This document shows positions 25,280 through 29,158 of a stretch of DNA of 29,158 nucleotides, in pieces. The notes beneath the pieces were generated by a model. The model was given only the letters and a program-made list of their open reading frames with translations. It searched no databases and had not been told where the DNA came from. The stretch is from CAZQYB01 sp964582985 (GTDB taxonomy: Bacteria > Planctomycetota > Phycisphaerae > Sedimentisphaerales > Anaerobacaceae): assembly GCA_964582985.1 (NCBI GenBank), contig CAZOUM010000039.1, positions 1 to 29,158 on the forward strand, in the 5' to 3' direction. Positions within the stretch are counted from its first letter, which is position 1, and every line of letters begins with the position of its first letter. A program made the position numbers and the translations under genes.

Positions 25280-26182
25280 CTACGAGTTTGGCTGCTCCGG
25301 AGTCTGCTGCTGGCCTTGACCTTCTTGTGAAGGCGGCTCTGCAGCTTTCTCGGCCTGCGTGGAAGTCGGCGCAGCACTTTCTGCCGGTGCTTCCTGGACA
25401 GCAGGCACAGCCTGAGGTTCGCCTGTATCCGCACGAGCCAGCACGGCCCGTCTCGAGCGAACTCGCCTCGGCCGTTCTCTTACTGTTTCCCTGGCCGCAA
25501 CCATTGTCTTGCCGGTCGCCACCGCATCAGCCAACTCATCGAGTATCAATTCTATCGCTTTTATCGAATCGTCGTTTGCGGGTATCGCCACATCTACCGT
25601 ATCCGGGTCCGAATCCGTATCGATTATTCCAACAGTCGCAATGCCCAGCTTTTTCGCCTCTCGCAGCGCAATATATTCTTTCCTCGCATCGACAATTACA
25701 ACGGCGCCGGGCAGACGAGACATATTGCGAACACCTTCCAGATTGCCCTTGATCTTTTTCAACTCCCGTTTCAATCTCGACGCCTGCTTCTTACTCTCGC
25801 TCTCAAGCGTCCCATCTTCCTGCATAGCTTCCAACTGCTCTAATCTTTGCAGCCGAGACCGTATAGTTCTGAAGTTGGTAAGCGTTCCGCCGAGCCAGCG
25901 GTGCGATATATAGTGCATTCCGCACTTGGCCGCAACCGCCTGAACCGTCTTTTGTGCCTGACGTTTCGTACCGACGAAAACAACATCTTTTCCCGACGAA
26001 ACCACTTCAGCAAGAAGCTTCTTGGCTATCAGCAGCCCTTTCAGCGTCTTTCTGATATCGATAATATGGATATGGCCGCGTTTTACAAAAATAAACGGGG
26101 CCATTTTTGGGTTCCATCGGCTCACACCGTGCCCAAAATGGGCCCCGGCGTTTATCAGTTCACGAGCCAACTCTTTAGCCAC
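25280..26182 (-). CDS. rpsB: Ribosomal protein S2 with a long C-terminal extension
   Basis: A 300-residue protein of the small ribosomal subunit. The core (LINAGAHFGHGVSRWNPKMAP, FVGTKRQAQKTVQAVA, YISHRWLGGTLTNFRTI, IATVGIIDTDSDPDTVD and the IPANDDSIKAIELI segment) is fully conserved. E. coli S2 has about 240 residues; here about 65 extra C-terminal residues are rich in A, E, P, Q and R and look disordered. I chose the GTG at 26182 (MAKELARELI...), with GGAGG five bases before it; a longer TTG start at 26194 begins inside that site and is rejected. It is the first gene of the translation cluster and has its own promoter. Confidence 0.96.
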   Translation of the reverse strand: MAKELARELINAGAHFGHGVSRWNPKMAPFIFVKRGHIHIIDIRKTLKGLLIAKKLLAEVVSSGKDVVFVGTKRQAQKTVQAVAAKCGMHYISHRWLGGTLTNFRTIRSRLQRLEQLEAMQEDGTLESESKKQASRLKRELKKIKGNLEGVRNMSRLPGAVVIVDARKEYIALREAKKLGIATVGIIDTDSDPDTVDVAIPANDDSIKAIELILDELADAVATGKTMVAARETVRERPRRVRSRRAVLARADTGEPQAVPAVQEAPAESAAPTSTQAEKAAEPPSQEGQGQQQTPEQPNS

Positions 26183-26247
26183 AAAAACCTCCAAATAACT
26201 TCGAAAACCTACCGTCTATCACTACGTACGCACAGCTAAAACAATGG

Positions 26248-26276
26248 AAGATAATGCAAGCGGCGCAATATGTCAA
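26248..26276 (-). promoter_or_regulatory. Sigma-70 promoter for rpsB-tsf-pyrH-(fucosidase)-frr
   Basis: On the minus strand TTGACA (26276-26271), a 17-base spacer and TATCTT (26253-26248). The leader to the GTG is about 60 bases. Confidence 0.7.
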
Positions 26277-26334
26277 GAATTTTTACATCGCCAATTTTTA
26301 TTAAATACCATAGCTGCCGGCAAGCACGGCAATT

Positions 26335-27282
26335 TCAATGTTTAGCCCGAACTTGCCTTGCTCGGTCCTGTCTTGCCTCTGCCGAAATCAGCTTGTCTCT
26401 GAAGACGAGTCCCATCACTCGATAAATCAGCTTTGCCGCTATGAAATCCGGCGTTGGATTCCCAGGAACAGGGCAAAGCTCGACCACGTCAAACCCGACA
26501 ACCGTCTTTACGCGGGTCAGCTTCTCAAGACAATCAACCATATTGTACCACCGAAGCCCGCCCGGCTCAGGATTCGCAACCGCCGGCATCTCGCCGGGGT
26601 CCATTACGTCAAGGTCTATCGAAAGGTACACACACTCAGGCAGCGCCGACAATATCTCATCGATACAGTCCCTCGACCTTAAAATTTCACGTGCCGTGAC
26701 GAGCCTAATGCCTGAATCCCTTATAAAATCCGCCTCACCGCGTGACGCTGAGCGCACCCCGGCTATCGCTGCCGTGATACCAAGCTCATGTACTCTCCTC
26801 GCGACGCTCGTATGGCCGTACTTCGTGCCTTCGTACTTATCGAAGAGGTCCGGGTGTGCGTCCAGCATCACAAAACCTACATCCGGATACTTGCCCAGCG
26901 CAGCCCGCACGGCCCCAACCGTCAGAGAGTGGTCGCCTCCAATAACCACCGGCAGCTTGCCTTCCTGAAGAATATCAGTGACAACCGACTCAACAACCTG
27001 CAAATTTTCAAAAGGAGAATTAACATTCGGCTCCACTTCATCCAGGGTCTGAATTCCAACCTTGAATGTTTCAACGCCTAACTCCGAATCGAACAGCTCC
27101 AGGTTTCGGGAAGCCCGCAAGATCGCCTCCGGCCCCCGCCTCGCCGCCAGTTTGGAGCTGCTTGTCGAATCGTAAGGGACAGGAATCACACAAACCGAAG
27201 GACTCTGCTGCTCCGCAGTGCGGGGAATCGCTCCAAAACCGTAAGGATGTGTCTTATAGCCAGCGTGTTCTCGGTCGCTCAA
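26335..27282 (-). CDS. speB: Agmatinase/ureohydrolase family enzyme
   Basis: About 315 residues of the arginase/agmatinase fold, a manganese enzyme that removes urea from agmatine to give putrescine. All metal ligands are present: H in VVIGGDHSLTVG, D-x-H-x-D in MLDAHPDLFDKYEG, and the two aspartates in LSIDLDVMDPGEMPAV. The sequence VPYDSTSSSKLAARRGPEAI near the start and VVELCPVPGNPTPDFIAAKL near the end are typical. I chose the TTG at 27282, eight bases after GGAG; the frame extends to TTG 27303, upstream of that site. Its position behind speD supports a polyamine role. Ureohydrolases acting on other guanidino polyamines, such as aminopropylagmatine, look alike, so the exact substrate is open. 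Confidence 0.88.
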   Translation of the reverse strand: MSDREHAGYKTHPYGFGAIPRTAEQQSPSVCVIPVPYDSTSSSKLAARRGPEAILRASRNLELFDSELGVETFKVGIQTLDEVEPNVNSPFENLQVVESVVTDILQEGKLPVVIGGDHSLTVGAVRAALGKYPDVGFVMLDAHPDLFDKYEGTKYGHTSVARRVHELGITAAIAGVRSASRGEADFIRDSGIRLVTAREILRSRDCIDEILSALPECVYLSIDLDVMDPGEMPAVANPEPGGLRWYNMVDCLEKLTRVKTVVGFDVVELCPVPGNPTPDFIAAKLIYRVMGLVFRDKLISAEARQDRARQVRAKH

Positions 27283-27329
27283 TACTTTGTCTCCGTATGT
27301 CAAAGCTTACAAACAAATACCGTATTAGT

Positions 27330-27464
27330 TTATTGTTCAACTTTTTCCCACGCCTCTTTTTCATCCAGGATGTCCCCACGCACGCAGTGACACTCTGGGT
27401 CTTTCACCTGCTCCCACTCTCGCAGCGTTGCGTCTGGATTTCGGATTCCTGTGGGTAAAGGCTT
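27330..27464 (-). other. Protein-like reading frame between speD and speB
   Basis: A 44-codon frame, open from just after TAA (27467-27465) to TAA 27332-27330, that reads PTGIRNPDATLREWEQVKD, then PECHCVRGDILDEKEAWEK. It has the composition of a soluble protein with a CxC pair. No ATG, GTG or TTG occurs before the GTG at 27407, so it is either a decayed gene end or chance. The hairpin GGTAAA-ggct-TTTACC (27454-27469) lies at its upstream end, just behind speD. Confidence 0.3.
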
Positions 27465-27478
27465 TTACCAAGTCGCAC

Positions 27479-27823
27479 TTAGAACCTGTCAAGGCTCTGC
27501 TCTTCCAACTTTTCCGGCTTCAGGTCCGCTTTTAATTGCTCCGCGATACCCTGGGCGTTGGTGTCCCCGCACGTGAAGACATCAATAGCCATTTTCCCTT
27601 CGTCCGCATATGTGTGCACCGATACGTGGCTTTCATCCATCATCACAAAAACGGTGCATCCGGGCGGAGAGTTATGGCCGAAGTGGTACCGTGACGTGTT
27701 GATAATCGTACCTCCGTTCGCCTTGGTGGCCCGCACAACCATTTCGAGCAGCCGCTTATCATCCAGGCAGGCCTTGCTCGAAACGCCGTAATAGTCCAGA
27801 ACAATATGCATTCCCTTACTCAA
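27479..27823 (-). CDS. speD: S-adenosylmethionine decarboxylase proenzyme
   Basis: A 114-residue pyruvoyl enzyme that makes decarboxylated S-adenosylmethionine, the aminopropyl donor for spermidine. The proenzyme cuts itself between E64 and S65 in MDESHVSVHTY, S65 becoming the pyruvoyl group. H70 and C85 (DVFTCGD) match, with the same spacing, the catalytic His and Cys of the Thermotoga enzyme (S63, H68, C83). It belongs to the short bacterial class. The start is TTG at 27823, nine bases after GGAGG, inside the end of the preceding gene; the ATG at 27811 is an alternative. The 8-base overlap with the deoxyhypusine-synthase-like gene shows tight coupling. Confidence 0.95.
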   Translation of the reverse strand: MSKGMHIVLDYYGVSSKACLDDKRLLEMVVRATKANGGTIINTSRYHFGHNSPPGCTVFVMMDESHVSVHTYADEGKMAIDVFTCGDTNAQGIAEQLKADLKPEKLEEQSLDRF

Positions 27824-28847
27824 TTTTCATTTCCTCCAACTGGTCTCCTTTCCAACGAAAAATCCTTTTTGCTCTTGCCGACTGACCAGAATAGTCGCTG
27901 AGCACCGTACCCGCAACTAATGGCAAGGCGATGGTTGCATCAACATATGCAGTAGCAGCAGCTCCCTCACCCGTCACTTTTCCCCACGATTCGGCTTCAG
28001 CGGACGTGCACCCGCTAAGGCCGCCGTACTTTGGGTCCTCGGTGGTTATCTGAATAAAATAGCTGTGTCCCTGGCCCTGCACAGAAAAAGCGTCAAGCAT
28101 CGGTGTCAACTGTTGTATATAATTCTTAGGTACTCCTCCACCGATAAAAACAGCGCCTGTCCTTACTGCGTCTCGCTTTATTTGCAGTATCTCAAAATTG
28201 TCGCGAATCTGGTCTATCATCAGTCTCGGCCCATCGCCCGAGCGTACGTAATGATGCGTCAGCGCTATCCCTATCCCGGAATCGCACAGCGCCGGGCAAA
28301 AGACCGGGACTCCCTCTCTGGCCGCCGTGCAGAGAATCGACTCATCGTCATCGAGCTCGCCGGCCAGGCATTTCAGAAATTCCCTGCTCGAATAGACCCG
28401 CTGCTCCAGGCCCGATGCGATTTGAGCTATTTTTTCCTCGGTTTGGCCGAATTCCGTATCGCTCGCAAACGTGTCATATATCCGGTCGATTCCTGCCTTG
28501 CGAAGCTCCTGGTCGTTTACGGAAGCGCTGCCTACGTAATGGCGGAAGCCTATGGCCTCAAAGAAATCGTGGTAAAGGTTCGCCCCCGTGCTCACCAGAA
28601 CGTCGATTAAGTGATGCCGGAGCAAATCCGCGATTATCTTTCGCATCCCGGCCGGCACCATCGCCCCCGCCAGACCAAAGAATATCACCGCCTCCTCATC
28701 CTGCAGCATCTGCCGGTACACTTCGACGCACCGAGATATGTTTCGCGCCTGGAACGATGCCCGCGAAAAGGACGTCACCAGACCATCAAGGTCCCCGTTG
28801 CTTGATATATCTATATGCCCAATCGTCTTGTCGAGATACTTCGCCAT
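27816..28847 (-). CDS. Deoxyhypusine-synthase-like enzyme (bacterial polyamine clade)
   Basis: A 343-residue NAD-dependent enzyme of the deoxyhypusine synthase family. Bacteria lack eIF5A, the substrate of the eukaryotic enzyme; bacterial members such as SpeY act on free polyamines and can make homospermidine. Conserved segments are FFGLAGAMVPAGMRKII (56-72), VSTGANLYHDFFEAIG (85-100), FCPALCDSGIGIAL (183-196), FIGGGVPKN (234-242) and SGCTSAEAESWGK (278-290). K290 corresponds to the lysine that forms the enzyme-imine intermediate. The ATG at 28847 follows GGAGACAGGA; the longer GTG start at 28901 is excluded because the promoter lies inside that extension. It heads a cluster with speD and speB. 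The precise product is unknown. Confidence 0.85.
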   Translation of the reverse strand: MAKYLDKTIGHIDISSNGDLDGLVTSFSRASFQARNISRCVEVYRQMLQDEEAVIFFGLAGAMVPAGMRKIIADLLRHHLIDVLVSTGANLYHDFFEAIGFRHYVGSASVNDQELRKAGIDRIYDTFASDTEFGQTEEKIAQIASGLEQRVYSSREFLKCLAGELDDDESILCTAAREGVPVFCPALCDSGIGIALTHHYVRSGDGPRLMIDQIRDNFEILQIKRDAVRTGAVFIGGGVPKNYIQQLTPMLDAFSVQGQGHSYFIQITTEDPKYGGLSGCTSAEAESWGKVTGEGAAATAYVDATIALPLVAGTVLSDYSGQSARAKRIFRWKGDQLEEMKIE

Positions 28848-28878
28848 TCCTGTCTCCGAGTTTCCGTTCAGCGTCAGA

Positions 28879-28906
28879 ATTATAACTCGACTCCGCACCA
28901 CGTCAA
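28879..28906 (-). promoter_or_regulatory. Promoter of the polyamine cluster
   Basis: On the minus strand TTGACG (28906-28901), 16 bases, then a perfect TATAAT (28884-28879). The transcript would start near 28872, leaving a 25-base leader, which fixes the ATG at 28847 as the start. Confidence 0.75.
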
Positions 28907-29069
28907 TAAAATCTTACCAATCGCCTGCAAATTTCTCAACCATTCTACCCGGCCGGATTATCAAGAATCAATGGTCAATCGAAATGTTATTTTGAGCGCA
29001 TTTGTCTTCAGCCAATACCACATCAAATCTTCTTCGCAGCAGGATAACAAAGATAGATTCTGGTGCAGG
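28907..29069. other. Intergenic, no gene seen
   Basis: Plus-strand frames crossing here lack protein-like composition and a ribosome site. With the regulator remnant to the right, the stretch may be eroded gene sequence, but I recognise nothing in it. Confidence 0.4.
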
Positions 29070-29120
29070 GGCATCGGCGAAAGAACACTGTACCGAAAAA
29101 TCAAGGAATACAATCTGTAG
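29070..29120 (+). pseudogene. Remnant of the C-terminus of a sigma-54 (NtrC-type) activator
   Basis: The last 17 codons before TAG 29118-29120 read GIGERTLYRKIKEYNL. This is the recognition helix and end of the Fis-type DNA-binding domain found at the C-terminus of NtrC-like regulators (usually LGIGERTLYRKIKEYGL). The codons before it in the same frame do not look like such a protein, so the rest of the gene is absent. The frame is otherwise only part of a longer spurious frame. Confidence 0.6.
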
Positions 29121-29142
29121 GGGCAACCCCACGTGGTTGCCC
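29121..29142 (+). repeat. Hairpin repeat GGGCAACC-ccacgt-GGTTGCCC
   Basis: A perfect 8-base inverted repeat (29121-29128 and 29135-29142) with a 6-base loop, touching the stop codon of the regulator remnant. The motif GTAGGGGCAACCCCACGTGG resembles short intergenic repeats seen in many bacterial genomes. It could also act as a weak terminator. Confidence 0.6.
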
Positions 29143-29158
29143 TGATTTGTTATGAAAT

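Noticed and set aside
28815..29120. 101-codon plus-strand frame ending in the regulator tail as a complete gene
   Set aside because: Only the last 17 codons resemble a protein family; the rest overlaps the polyamine promoter and start, so it is not a full gene.

Overview
The window looks like chromosomal DNA of a free-living Gram-negative-type bacterium, most likely a planctomycete of the Phycisphaerae/Sedimentisphaerales kind. This is inferred from gene content only: a secreted parallel beta-helix protein, a lipoprotein GH29 fucosidase, a second glycosidase-like lipoprotein, and a bacterial deoxyhypusine-synthase-like polyamine gene next to speD. Many promoters match the sigma-70 consensus closely and starts usually follow good Shine-Dalgarno sites. 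I see no tRNA, rRNA, CRISPR array, transposase or phage gene.

Layout. 1-293: 3' end of an rRNA methyltransferase gene. 294-1113: about 820 bases without a convincing gene, holding a terminator, GC-rich inverted repeats and a consensus promoter with a long leader for the beta-helix protein at 1114-2364. 2592-4616 (-): transketolase. 4772-5062 (+): a strong promoter driving a 56-codon chimera that joins the start of a DUF1015 gene to the end of a class V aminotransferase gene, apparently a deletion scar. 5268-6758: HtrA/DegP protease. 6916-7851: bile-acid:sodium-symporter-family transporter. 7998-16206 (+): a long co-directional run of asd, truA, a GT4 glycosyltransferase, a YjbQ protein, a glycosidase-like lipoprotein, a C-GCAxxG-C-C protein and an RDD/ChaN-like fusion.

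16366-28901 is all on the minus strand. Read in transcription order from the right it holds: a polyamine cluster (deoxyhypusine-synthase-like, speD, speB); the translation cluster rpsB-tsf-pyrH-frr with an alpha-L-fucosidase gene inserted between pyrH and frr; a small membrane protein; a giant AsmA-like protein; and a YihY/BrkB membrane protein. The last 300 bases carry a remnant of a sigma-54 activator gene and a hairpin repeat.

How it fits together: core functions (ribosome, UMP kinase, lysine/threonine-family amino acid synthesis, pentose phosphate pathway, polyamines) alternate with envelope and polysaccharide functions (HtrA, AsmA, GT4, glycosidases, beta-helix). The most unusual signals are remnants and small structures between genes: the in-frame chimera at 4892-5062, the regulator tail at 29070-29120, three different versions of a covarying TGTCATT hairpin repeat, one of which is read through by a micro-ORF coupling two genes, and the fucosidase inside the rpsB-frr cluster.
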